A DNA stretch of 64,000 bases from Bacteroides sp. An322. GTDB taxonomy: Bacteria; Bacteroidota; Bacteroidia; Bacteroidales; Bacteroidaceae. The notes beneath the pieces are model-generated. The model saw only the letters and a program-made list of their open reading frames with translations, ran no database searches and was not told the origin of the DNA. The stretch is taken from the NCBI RefSeq assembly GCF_002161765.1, contig NZ_NFIN01000015.1, forward strand, positions 1 to 64,000, given 5' to 3'. This document shows, in pieces, positions 50,112 through 58,546 of the stretch (positions are counted from its first letter, which is position 1; every line of letters begins with the position of its first letter). The position numbers and the translations under genes are program-made.

Positions 50112-53105
50112 ATGCAAAACAAAGGATTCGTAAAGGTTTTTGCGATATTACTGACACTGGTCTGCGTGTTCTATCTTTCGTTTTCATTCGTGACCCGCTA
50201 TCACATGAACAAGGCGGCAGAAGACCCGAAAGGAGAAGCACACTATCTTGACTCTGTGATGAACAAGAAAGTCTGGTGGGGCAGTTATACGCTGAAAAAA
50301 TGTCGTGAGATGGAAATCGGTTTGGGATTGGACTTGAAGGGCGGTATGAACGTCATCCTTGAAGTATCTGTTCCGGATGTAGTGAAGGCTCTTGCTGATA
50401 ATAAGCCTGATGAAGCTTTCAACAAGGCAGTAGCAGAAGCAGCCAAACAACAAGTGACTAGCCAAGAAGATTTCATCACCCTTTTTGTGAGAGAGTATAA
50501 GAAACTGGTTCCAGACGGAAAATTGGCAGAGTTGTTTGCCACCCAGCAGTTGAAGGAAAAAGTGAACACACGCAGCACGGATGCCGAAGTAGAACGGGCA
50601 TTGCGTGAAGAAGTGAAAGCTGCAATCGACAATTCTTATAATGTATTGCGTACGCGTATTGACCGCTTTGGTGTGGTTCAGCCGAATATTCAGCCGCTGG
50701 AAGGTACCATGGGGCGTATTATGGTGGAACTTCCGGGTATCAAAGAACCTGAACGTGTGAGAAACCTGTTGCAAGGTTCTGCAAATCTGGAGTTTTGGGA
50801 AACATACGAGGCTAAAGACATTGTTCCTATATTGGTATCGGCTGATGAGCGTGCCCGTGTAGCTATGAATTTGGCTTCTGATACGGTGAAAGTGGAAGAG
50901 GCTGTAGCTGAAACAGAAGAAGCTGAAGCTGTATCTTCGAAAGACAGTTTGGCAGCTGTATTAAAAGGTGAAACTGTTGACAACAGTGCTGCCAACTTGG
51001 AACAACTGAAGAAAGAACATCCGCTATTGGCTGTGTTCCAGCTTAATCAGAGCGGAGTAGGAGCGATTGTAGGTTATGCAGACTACAAAGATACGGCATC
51101 AATCAATTCGATATTAAATATGAAGGAAGTGAAGAACATTCTCCCGCGTGATTTGAAATTGATGTGGGGGGTGAAAGCTTCTGAAATGGATAAGACAGGA
51201 CATATTTTCGAATTGTATGCTATTCAAGTGACTGAACGCAATGGACGTGCACCGCTGGAAGGTGACGTAGTAACGGATGCAAGAGATTCTTACGACCAGT
51301 TCAACAAGCCTTGCGTAACGATGTCGATGAACACAGACGGTTCTCGCCGTTGGGCTGCATTGACCAAGAAGAATATCGGAAAAGAAATTGCTATCGTATT
51401 GGACGGCTATGTATACAGTGCTCCACGTGTAAATACGGAAATTACAGGCGGTAATTCAGAAATTACCGGTAACTTTACTCCGGAAGTGACCAAAGACTTG
51501 GCTAACGTATTGAAATCAGGTAAGATGCCGGCTCCTGCCCGTATCGTACAGGAAGACATCGTAGGTCCGTCGTTGGGACAACAATCTATCAACCAAGGTT
51601 TGATTTCATTCGTTGTGGCATTGATTGCCTTGATGGCTTACCTCTGCTTGATGTACGGATTCGTTCCGGGTATGGTGGCTAATACTGCATTGGTGCTGAA
51701 CTTCTTCTTTACGATGGGTATTATGTCTTCGTTCCAGGCTGCTCTTACGTTGTCGGGTATTGCCGGTATCGTATTGTCATTGGCTATGGCGGTCGATGCG
51801 AACGTGTTGATTCATGAACGTACGAAGGAAGAGTTGAAAGCCGGAAAGAATATGAAAGAAGCTATTTCGGCTGGTTATTCGGGTGCATTCTCGGCTATCT
51901 TCGACTCGAACTTGACTTCTATCATTACCGGTGTCATCTTGTTCTATTTCGGAACCGGACCTATCCGCGGTTTCGCTACGACCTTGATTATCGGTATCAT
52001 CTGTTCGTTCTTTACAGCGGTTTATATGACCCGTCTGATTTACGAACACTTCTTGTCAAAAGGCAAATTGCGTAACTTGACATTCTCGACCAGCATTTCG
52101 AAGAACCTGTTCCAGAATGCGCACTATAACTTTATGGGTACCACCAAGCGTTCGTTTACCATTTGGGGTACTATCATCGTAATATGCATCATTTCATTTG
52201 CCGTACGTGGCTTGTCACAGAGTATTGACTTTACCGGTGGACGTAACTTTGTGGTGCAGTTTGATAAGGTGGTACAACCTGAAACGGTACGTGACCTGTT
52301 GGAAAACAGTGTAGAAGACGCTAATATTCAAGCAATCGCTTTGGGTACAGACGGTCACCGCATCCGTGTAAGCACCAATTACCGCATTGAAGAAGACGGT
52401 GCTCATGTAGATACGGAAATCGAAGGCATCTTGTACGAAGCGTTCAAGGAAGGCAATTTGATTCCTGAAGGTTTGACATTGGCACAATTCATCGACCGTG
52501 ATAATACCGAAGGCTGCTCTATCATCAGTTCGCAGAAGGTAGGTCCGAGTATGGCAGACGATATGCGTACCTCTGCTATTTGGGCAGTCGTATTTGCCGT
52601 TATCGCTATCGGTCTGTATATCTTAATCCGGTTCTATAACATCGCGTTCAGTTTGGGTGCTACAGTGGCGTTGGCTATCGATGCCTTCTTGGTTGTGGGT
52701 GCTTATTCATTGTGCTATGGCTGGATGCCGTTCTCGTTGGAAGTCGACCAAACCTTTATCGGTGCCGTATTGACCGTTATCGGTTATTCTATCAACGATA
52801 AGGTGGTTATCTTCGACCGTGTGCGTGAGTTTACGCATTTGTATCCGAACCGCAACCGTACCCAGTTGTTCAATGACGCCTTGAATACTACGTTGGCTCG
52901 TACGTTGAATACCGGTCAGAGTACGTTGATTGTATTGCTTATCATCTTCTTCTTAGGCGGTGACAGTATCCGTAGCTTCTCATTTGCAATGATTCTGGGT
53001 GTTGTAATCGGAACATTCTCTTCATTGTTTGTAGCGGCTCCGGTAGCTTATCTGGCTTTGGGAGGTAAGAAAGATCAGAAAGAAGTGAAAGCTGCAAAAG
53101 CTTAA
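50112..53105 (+). CDS. secDF: Protein translocase subunit SecDF (fusion)
   Basis: A 997-residue inner-membrane protein that uses the proton-motive force to pull secreted proteins through SecYEG. The SecD half (~1-640) has LGLDLKGGMNVILEV, the periplasmic P1 domain and six helices with AVDANVLIHERTKEEL. The SecF half (~650-980) has SIDFTGGRNFVVQF, YSINDKVVIFDRVRE and LNTGQSTLIVLLIIFFLGG. The fused form is normal for Bacteroidota. An acidic, low-complexity insert (EEAVAETEEAEAVSSKDSLA) lies in P1. Codon bias suggests high expression. Confidence 0.97.
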   Translation: MQNKGFVKVFAILLTLVCVFYLSFSFVTRYHMNKAAEDPKGEAHYLDSVMNKKVWWGSYTLKKCREMEIGLGLDLKGGMNVILEVSVPDVVKALADNKPDEAFNKAVAEAAKQQVTSQEDFITLFVREYKKLVPDGKLAELFATQQLKEKVNTRSTDAEVERALREEVKAAIDNSYNVLRTRIDRFGVVQPNIQPLEGTMGRIMVELPGIKEPERVRNLLQGSANLEFWETYEAKDIVPILVSADERARVAMNLASDTVKVEEAVAETEEAEAVSSKDSLAAVLKGETVDNSAANLEQLKKEHPLLAVFQLNQSGVGAIVGYADYKDTASINSILNMKEVKNILPRDLKLMWGVKASEMDKTGHIFELYAIQVTERNGRAPLEGDVVTDARDSYDQFNKPCVTMSMNTDGSRRWAALTKKNIGKEIAIVLDGYVYSAPRVNTEITGGNSEITGNFTPEVTKDLANVLKSGKMPAPARIVQEDIVGPSLGQQSINQGLISFVVALIALMAYLCLMYGFVPGMVANTALVLNFFFTMGIMSSFQAALTLSGIAGIVLSLAMAVDANVLIHERTKEELKAGKNMKEAISAGYSGAFSAIFDSNLTSIITGVILFYFGTGPIRGFATTLIIGIICSFFTAVYMTRLIYEHFLSKGKLRNLTFSTSISKNLFQNAHYNFMGTTKRSFTIWGTIIVICIISFAVRGLSQSIDFTGGRNFVVQFDKVVQPETVRDLLENSVEDANIQAIALGTDGHRIRVSTNYRIEEDGAHVDTEIEGILYEAFKEGNLIPEGLTLAQFIDRDNTEGCSIISSQKVGPSMADDMRTSAIWAVVFAVIAIGLYILIRFYNIAFSLGATVALAIDAFLVVGAYSLCYGWMPFSLEVDQTFIGAVLTVIGYSINDKVVIFDRVREFTHLYPNRNRTQLFNDALNTTLARTLNTGQSTLIVLLIIFFLGGDSIRSFSFAMILGVVIGTFSSLFVAAPVAYLALGGKKDQKEVKAAKA

Positions 53106-53117
53106 ACCGATATATCA

Positions 53118-53192
53118 TTTACCACAGAGGGCACAGAGAAACACAGAGGAAAACTAAAAAACTCTGTGTGCCTCTGTGCCCTTTGTGGTAAA
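53118..53192. repeat. Family C inverted repeat (CACAGAG type)
   Basis: TTTACCACAGAGGGCACAGA on the left and CTGTGCCCTTTGTGGTAAA on the right: arms of 21 bases with one mismatch, plus inner ACACAGAG / CTCTGTGT. It lies directly after secDF and could end its transcript. Confidence 0.9.
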
Positions 53193-53263
53193 TGCTTTTT
53201 CATATATAAACGCACTGAGGTGACATTAGGTGCATTTCTGTATAATTCTAGAAATTCAAAAGT

Positions 53264-53596
53264 ATGTACACTGTTATTAAACGCATGGAAATATCAGCTT
53301 CGCATAGTCTGATGCTTCCTTATCCCAGTAAGTGTGAAAATCTGCATGGTCACAATTGGATTATTACCGTATATTGCCGTAGCAAGGAGTTGAATGAGGC
53401 AGGTATGGTAGTTGATTTCTCACAAATTAAAGAAGTGGTAAAAGGTCAGCTAGACCATCGCCACTTGAACGATGTATTGCCGTTCAATCCCACGGCAGAG
53501 AATATGGCCCGTTGGGTATGTGAACAAGTGCCTCATTGTTTTAAGGTAGAAGTTAGAGAATCGGAAGGGAATACGGTGATTTATGAGAAAGATTAA
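53264..53596 (+). CDS. queD: 6-carboxy-5,6,7,8-tetrahydropterin synthase
   Basis: A 110-residue enzyme of queuosine/7-deazaguanine synthesis that converts dihydroneopterin triphosphate to carboxytetrahydropterin. The zinc ligands are His in SASHSL and the HGHNW pair, and the catalytic Cys is in PYPSKCENLHGHNW. The substrate-binding Glu lies in VEVRESEGN. All are intact. The queE gene begins inside its 3' end (14-base overlap), so the two are co-translated. queC and the rest of the pathway are elsewhere. Confidence 0.95.
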   Translation: MYTVIKRMEISASHSLMLPYPSKCENLHGHNWIITVYCRSKELNEAGMVVDFSQIKEVVKGQLDHRHLNDVLPFNPTAENMARWVCEQVPHCFKVEVRESEGNTVIYEKD

Positions 53597-54128
53597 CGAA
53601 ATATTCTATAGCCTGCAGGGAGAAGGGGCACATACAGGAACTCCCGCAGTCTTTGTACGTTTTTCCGGTTGTAATTTGAAGTGTGATTTCTGTGATACTT
53701 TGCATGAATCGGGCATAGAAATGACTGATGAAGCTATCATAGACGAAGTGTGTAAATATCCTTGCCGGATGGTTATCCTGACAGGTGGCGAACCGGGATT
53801 GTGGATAGACGATGCGCTCGTTGACGCTTTGCATAAAGCCGGTAAATATGTTGCCATAGAAACGAACGGCACACAAGTCTTGCCTGAGGCGATAGACTGG
53901 GTAACCTGTTCACCCAAGGAAGGCACTACGCTTCGCATAAAGCATGTAGACGAAGTGAAAGTGGTTTATCTCGGTCAGGATGTTTCTCCTTATTTATTAA
54001 TAGAGGCAAAAGAACATTTCCTTCAACCTTGTTCGTGTCAGAATACAGAAGAAGTAATTGCTTATATTAAAGAGCATTCACAGTGGCGGTTAAGCCTTCA
54101 GACACATAAACTGATAAACATCGATTGA
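53583..54128 (+). CDS. queE: 7-carboxy-7-deazaguanine synthase
   Basis: A 181-residue radical-SAM enzyme that contracts the ring of carboxytetrahydropterin to 7-carboxy-7-deazaguanine. The start MRKINEIFYSLQGEG is the typical substrate loop. CNLKCDFCD is the CxxxCxxC [4Fe-4S] motif, and ILTGGEPGLW holds the SAM-binding GGEP. A short C-terminal region (ITLLIEAKEHF-like to SLQTHKLINID) matches the family end. It is directly coupled to queD. Confidence 0.95.
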   Translation: MRKINEIFYSLQGEGAHTGTPAVFVRFSGCNLKCDFCDTLHESGIEMTDEAIIDEVCKYPCRMVILTGGEPGLWIDDALVDALHKAGKYVAIETNGTQVLPEAIDWVTCSPKEGTTLRIKHVDEVKVVYLGQDVSPYLLIEAKEHFLQPCSCQNTEEVIAYIKEHSQWRLSLQTHKLINID

Positions 54129-54134
54129 TTTACG

Positions 54135-54287
54135 ATGAGGGTGTATCAAAATAAAATTCAGCTTTCATTTTGTCATCCTGAACGTAGTGAAGGATCTCGA
54201 AAACACAAGCTGATGTACAAGATTCTTCGCTATGCTCAGAATGACATTACTTTTTGATAGGCAATTCTCATTTTGAGACACCCTCAT
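54135..54287. repeat. Large family D composite inverted repeat
   Basis: The outer arms ATGAGGGTGTATCAAAAT (54135-54152) and ATTTTGAGACACCCTCAT (54270-54287) match at 17 of 18. Inside are GTCATCCTGAACGTAGTGAA and TCAGAATGAC, a second inverted pair related to the element at 45565. It lies between queE and tRNA-Arg. Confidence 0.85.
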
Positions 54288-54299
54288 GGTAAATGAAAG

Positions 54300-54371
54300 T
54301 ACCTCGGAGGGGAATCGAACCCCTATTTAACGTTTAGGAAACGCTTGTTCTATCCGTTGAACTACCAAGGC
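54300..54371 (-). tRNA. tRNA-Arg (anticodon CCT)
   Basis: The reverse complement folds as a 72-base tRNA. The acceptor is GCCTTGG with CCGAGGT, the D arm GTTCAACGGATAGAAC, and the anticodon loop TCCTAAA in stem GCGTT/AACGT. The T arm is AGGGGTTCGATTCCCCT and the discriminator is A. CCA is not encoded. It reads AGG codons. Confidence 0.95.
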
Positions 54372-54535
54372 GCGTGTGCAAAAGTACTGCTTTTTTGGAT
54401 AATTCCCATATTTTTGTTTAGAAAAATAGTAAATAACCTGACTTTTGGCAATAAAAGTGTTATTTTATTTTGATTTTTAAAGGAAGTTCACCAATTTTGC
54501 GGGGTTGAATATGAGAACTTTTTAAAAAATAGAAT

Positions 54536-56389
54536 ATGGCAAAAGAAATGGTAGTCAAGGAGCTGAATGATGTGGTTGTCCGTTTCTCTGGAGATTCGGG
54601 CGACGGTATGCAGCTTGCCGGAAATATGTTTTCTAATATTTCGGCAACAGAAGGAAATGATATCAGTACATTCCCGGATTATCCGGCTGACATCCGTGCT
54701 CCGCAAGGTACGTTAACCGGAGTATCAGGTTTTCAAGTGCATATTGGCTCGGGTAAAGTTTATACTCCGGGTGATAAATGCGATGTGTTGGTTGCGATGA
54801 ATCCGGCAGCACTGAAAACGCAGTATAAGTTCTGTAAGCCTCAATCGGTTATTATTATTGATACAGACTCGTTCACCAAACGTGATTTGGAAAAAGCGCA
54901 ATTCCAGTTGGAGAACCCGTTCTCGGAATTGGGCATTAAGAATGAAGTAGTGGAAGCAGCTATTACCACCATGTGTAAGGAAAGCCTGAAGGATAGCGGA
55001 TTGGATAATAAATCCATTATGCGTACCAAGAACATGTTTGCATTGGGATTGGTTTGCTGGTTGTTCCACCGCGATATCAAAGTAGGTGAGAAGCTGCTTC
55101 GTGAGAAATTTGCCAAGAAACCTGAAATTGCCGAAGCCAATGTCAAGGTTTTGTATGACGGTTTCCATTTCGGCGAGAATACCCATGCTTCGATTTCCAC
55201 CAGCTATACGGTGCCGAGCAAGCAACAAAAAGAAAAAGGCCGTTACATGGATATTAACGGAAATAAGGCGACTGCATACGGTCTGATGGCTGCTGCCGAA
55301 AAGGCTGGATTGCAACTTTATTTGGGTTCTTATCCCATTACGCCCGCTACGGATATCTTGCATGAACTGGCAAAACATAAATCATTGGGTGTGAAGACCG
55401 TGCAATGTGAAGACGAGATTGCCGGATGTTCTTCTGCTGTAGGAGCGGCTTTTGCCGGTGCATTGGCGGTTACTACAACTTCCGGACCGGGTATCTGCCT
55501 GAAGAGTGAAGCCATGAACTTAGCTGTAATTACCGAACTTCCGTTGGTGATTGTAGATGTGCAGCGCGGCGGTCCTTCTACCGGTTTGCCTACCAAGTCG
55601 GAACAGACCGATTTGCTTCAGGTTTTGTTTGGAAGAAACGGTGAAAGCCCGATGCCGGTCATTGCGGCTAATTCGCCTACCGACTGCTTTGATGCAGCTT
55701 ATATGGCTTGTAAGATAGCTTTGGAACACATGACTCCGGTGGTATTGCTTACCGATGCGTACATCGCAAATGGTTCTGCTGCATGGCATTTGCCCGACTT
55801 GAATCAATATCCGGAAATCTGTCCGCCTTACGTGAAGCCTGAAATGGCTGGTTCATGGACTCCGTTCCAACGCGACCCGAACTCATTGGTACGTTATTGG
55901 GCTGTACCGGGTACAAAAGGATTTATGCACCGCATTGGCGGATTGGAAAAGAGCAGCGAGACCGGAGCTATTTCTACAGACCCCGAAAACCATAACCTGA
56001 TGACACAATTGCGTGCCGAGAAAGTGGCTCGAATCGCTTCATGTATTCCCGATTTGGAAGTGGAAGGATGCGAAGACGCAGATTTGCTGATTGTCGGTTT
56101 CGGAGGTACATACGGACATTTGCATTCGGCTATGGATGTTCTGAACGACCAAGGCAAAAAGGTGGCATTGGCACATTTCAAATACCTGAATCCGCTGCCC
56201 AAGAATACGGCAGAAGTGCTTCGCCGGTACAAGAAAGTAGTTGTAGCCGAACAAAATATGGGACAACTTGCCGGTTATTTGCGTATGAAAGTAGAAGGTG
56301 TTCACCTTTATCAGTTCAATCAGGTAAAAGGTCAGCCTTTTGTTGTGAAAGAACTGGCAGAAGCTTTTAACCGTATTTTAAATGCATAA
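54536..56389 (+). CDS. korA: 2-oxoglutarate (2-oxoacid):ferredoxin oxidoreductase, alpha subunit with fused gamma domain
   Basis: A 617-residue subunit of an anaerobic 2-oxoacid oxidoreductase, which oxidises 2-oxoglutarate (or makes it in the reductive direction) with CoA and ferredoxin. The N-terminal gamma domain (~10-185) starts VVRFSGDSGDGMQLAGNMF. The alpha domain has GSYPITPATDILHELAKH, CEDEIAGCSSAVGAAFAGAL and TSGPGICLKSEAMNLA. A C-terminal domain (LLIVGFGGTYGHLHSAMDVL) follows. The beta subunit follows after a 22-base gap. A weak -7 element (CAATTTTGC, 54491-54499) lies upstream. Confidence 0.94.
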   Translation: MAKEMVVKELNDVVVRFSGDSGDGMQLAGNMFSNISATEGNDISTFPDYPADIRAPQGTLTGVSGFQVHIGSGKVYTPGDKCDVLVAMNPAALKTQYKFCKPQSVIIIDTDSFTKRDLEKAQFQLENPFSELGIKNEVVEAAITTMCKESLKDSGLDNKSIMRTKNMFALGLVCWLFHRDIKVGEKLLREKFAKKPEIAEANVKVLYDGFHFGENTHASISTSYTVPSKQQKEKGRYMDINGNKATAYGLMAAAEKAGLQLYLGSYPITPATDILHELAKHKSLGVKTVQCEDEIAGCSSAVGAAFAGALAVTTTSGPGICLKSEAMNLAVITELPLVIVDVQRGGPSTGLPTKSEQTDLLQVLFGRNGESPMPVIAANSPTDCFDAAYMACKIALEHMTPVVLLTDAYIANGSAAWHLPDLNQYPEICPPYVKPEMAGSWTPFQRDPNSLVRYWAVPGTKGFMHRIGGLEKSSETGAISTDPENHNLMTQLRAEKVARIASCIPDLEVEGCEDADLLIVGFGGTYGHLHSAMDVLNDQGKKVALAHFKYLNPLPKNTAEVLRRYKKVVVAEQNMGQLAGYLRMKVEGVHLYQFNQVKGQPFVVKELAEAFNRILNA

Positions 56390-56411
56390 TATTAAATAGG
56401 AGGAATCAATC

Positions 56412-57422
56412 ATGAGCGAAACAAAATATACAGCAGCCGATTATAAAGCAGGCCAGCCGCGCTGGTGTCCCGGATGTGGCGACCATGCTTTCTTGAATTC
56501 ATTCCATAAAGCGCTTGCCGAATTGGGCGTGCCGCCCCATGAAATAGCCGTTATTTCCGGTATCGGATGTTCATCGCGCTTACCTTATTATATGAATACG
56601 TATGGCATGCATACTATTCATGGACGTGCGGCAGCTATAGCTACCGGTGCTAAGGTGGCTAATCCGAACTTGACTATCTGGCAGATATCAGGAGACGGAG
56701 ACGGGCTTGCCATTGGTGGAAATCATTTTATCCATGCCATCCGGCGTAATGTAGATATCAACATCGTATTGTTGAACAACCGCATCTATGGCTTGACCAA
56801 AGGGCAGTACTCGCCTACTTCGGCACGCGGATTTGTCAGCAAATCATCGCCTTACGGTACGGTGGAAGACCCGTTCCGTCCGGCAGAGCTTTGTTTCGGA
56901 GCACGCGGACGCTTCTTTGCCCGTTGTGCGGCGGTAGACGGAGGTCCGTCTGTAGAAGTTCTGAAAGCTGCGGCACATCACAAAGGCACTTCGGTGATTG
57001 AAGTATTGCAGAACTGTGTTATCTTCAACGACGGTACACACAATGCCGTGGCTAAGAAAGAAGACCGCGAACGCAATGCCATTTATTTAGAGCATGGAAA
57101 ACCGATGCTGTTCGGACCGAATCACGAATTTGGCTTGATGCAGGAAGGCTTCGGACTGAAAGTGGTGAAATTGGGCGAGAATGGCATCAGCGAGAAAGAT
57201 ATTTTGGTGCATGACGCGCATTGCGAGGACAATACATTGCAATTGAAGTTGGCTTTGATGGAAGGTCCGGATTTCCCGATAGCTTTAGGTGTGATTCGTG
57301 ACGTAGAAGCTCCTACGTATGATGAAGCCGTAGCAGAACAAATCGAAGAAGTATCGGCAAAGAAAAAGTATCACAATTTTGCCGAATTGCTTGACACGAA
57401 CGATACATGGGAAATTAAGTAA
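56412..57422 (+). CDS. korB: 2-oxoglutarate (2-oxoacid):ferredoxin oxidoreductase, beta subunit
   Basis: A 336-residue thiamine-diphosphate-binding subunit. WCPGCGDHAFLNSF is the family N-terminal Cys motif for the [4Fe-4S] cluster, IGCSSRLPYYM follows, and the TPP/Mg2+ site is SGDGDGLAIGGNHFIHAIRR ... LLNNRIYGLTKGQYSPTS. It starts after a perfect AGGAGG (56398-56403), unusual in this phylum. It forms the active complex with the alpha/gamma subunit just upstream. A separate ferredoxin-like delta subunit is not seen in the window. Confidence 0.95.
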   Translation: MSETKYTAADYKAGQPRWCPGCGDHAFLNSFHKALAELGVPPHEIAVISGIGCSSRLPYYMNTYGMHTIHGRAAAIATGAKVANPNLTIWQISGDGDGLAIGGNHFIHAIRRNVDINIVLLNNRIYGLTKGQYSPTSARGFVSKSSPYGTVEDPFRPAELCFGARGRFFARCAAVDGGPSVEVLKAAAHHKGTSVIEVLQNCVIFNDGTHNAVAKKEDRERNAIYLEHGKPMLFGPNHEFGLMQEGFGLKVVKLGENGISEKDILVHDAHCEDNTLQLKLALMEGPDFPIALGVIRDVEAPTYDEAVAEQIEEVSAKKKYHNFAELLDTNDTWEIK

Positions 57423-57446
57423 TACAGCATTCAATCCCCTTATTTT

Positions 57447-57484
57447 ACGCACCTATATCCATCGGCTTACGGATATAGGTGCGT
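57447..57484. terminator. Hairpin between convergent korB and upp
   Basis: Perfect 14-bp arms ACGCACCTATATCC / GGATATAGGTGCGT with a 10-base loop. It lacks a T-run of terminator length, so termination is probable but not certain. A family E word follows at 57491 (GAAGCAGGCTTCGTAAGGCG). Confidence 0.65.
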
Positions 57485-57528
57485 TGCTTTATGAAGCAGG
57501 CTTCGTAAGGCGATGCACCCTAATGCGT

Positions 57529-58182
57529 TTATTCTTTCTCTCCATAGCATAAATCACCCGCGTCTCCCAGCCCCGGCACGATATACGAATGGGCGTTCAG
57601 TTCCGGGTCGATTGTCCCGCACCATAAGCTGGTCTTTTCCTCGGGGAAAACCTTTTGAATATGCTCTACAGCCTGGCGGCTGGCTATCACCGAAGCGATG
57701 TGGATATGAGCGGGAGTCCCTTTGGTCAGCAAAGCTTCGTAAGCATATTCCATAGATGCCCCTGTAGCAAGCATCGTGTCGGTAAGTATCAGTGTCTTGC
57801 CGTTCAGGTTCGGCGAAGCGATGTATTCGATATGGATGTCGAAATGGTCTTCATCGAAATACTTACGGTAAGCCGATACAAAGGCATTTTCGGCACGGTC
57901 GAAATAATTGATGAATCCTCTGTGGAGCGGAAGTCCGGCACGCAAGATGGTCGCGATAACCGGACGTACGGCTGGAACATTTTCAATCGCATGGGCTAAA
58001 GGGGTTTGTATCTCTTTTGCCGTATATGGCAAATCCCGGCTGATTTCGTATGCCATAATCTCTCCAATACGCTCGATGTTGCGCCGGAAGCGCAAGCTAT
58101 CCTGTTGGATATTTACGTCACGCAATTCGGCAAGAAACTGGTTCAGAATGGTATTGCCGGTACTGAAATCTATAATTTTCAT
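57529..58182 (-). CDS. upp: Uracil phosphoribosyltransferase
   Basis: A 217-residue cytoplasmic enzyme of pyrimidine salvage: uracil + PRPP to UMP. The PRPP loop LTDTMLATGASMEYA and the uracil-binding tail YIVPGLGDAGDLCYG are intact, as is ILRAGLPLHRGF. The N-terminal MKIIDFSTGNTILNQFLAEL fits Bacteroidota Upp. It is monocistronic with a -7 element 24 bases upstream and converges with korB. Confidence 0.95.
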   Translation of the reverse strand: MKIIDFSTGNTILNQFLAELRDVNIQQDSLRFRRNIERIGEIMAYEISRDLPYTAKEIQTPLAHAIENVPAVRPVIATILRAGLPLHRGFINYFDRAENAFVSAYRKYFDEDHFDIHIEYIASPNLNGKTLILTDTMLATGASMEYAYEALLTKGTPAHIHIASVIASRQAVEHIQKVFPEEKTSLWCGTIDPELNAHSYIVPGLGDAGDLCYGEKE

Positions 58183-58206
58183 AATTGGTCCGTTTGATAA
58201 TTTCGG

Positions 58207-58215
58207 ACAAAGATA
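58207..58215 (-). promoter_or_regulatory. -7 element of upp
   Basis: Minus-strand TATCTTTGT (TAnnTTTG) lies 24 bases before the upp start codon. Confidence 0.65.
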
Positions 58216-58225
58216 AAAAGAAATT

Positions 58226-58308
58226 CACCACAGACGACACAGAGGTACACAGAGTTTTTATTTTTAACCTTTCATTCCTCTTTCATTCCTCTGTGTTCTC
58301 TGTGTTGA
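58226..58308. repeat. Family C inverted repeat (CACAGAG type)
   Basis: TCACCACAGACGACACAGAG on the left and CCTCTGTGTTCTCTGTGTTGA on the right, with the centre TTCATTCCTCTTTCATTCCT. It resembles the element after secDF but has more differences between the arms. Confidence 0.75.
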
Positions 58309-58427
58309 ACAAAACCTTTTGCAGAGGAATTGCAAACTCGAAGTGGCATATTTGTTATACAAGTATAAATCTTTATCAATTACGGAATTTTTTCGCTAAT
58401 TGCTTCTTTAGTTTAAAAAGAAAGCAC

Positions 58428-58436
58428 TATTTTTGT
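58428..58436 (+). promoter_or_regulatory. -7 element of pckA
   Basis: TATTTTTGT fits TAnnTTTG and lies 110 bases before the pckA ATG, leaving a long leader. Confidence 0.5.
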
Positions 58437-58546
58437 ATCGCGAAAAACAAGGCGGAGGTGTTAAAGAACATCTTTCAGACCTGTTAAGGATAACATCGCT
58501 AACAACAAAACATTTGATATAACAACCAAATTAAATCATTGGAACA

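Larger units (their letters stand above)
58183..58546. other. 364-bp divergent region between upp and pckA
   Basis: It holds the upp promoter (58207-58215, minus), a family C element (58226-58308), AT-rich DNA and the pckA promoter (58428-58436). The pckA leader is about 105 bases. No gene or recognisable riboswitch is seen. Confidence 0.65.

Noticed and set aside
53193-53263. preQ1 riboswitch upstream of queD
   Set aside because: The 71-base leader lacks a recognisable preQ1 pseudoknot pattern by eye; a covariance-model search would be needed to revive this.
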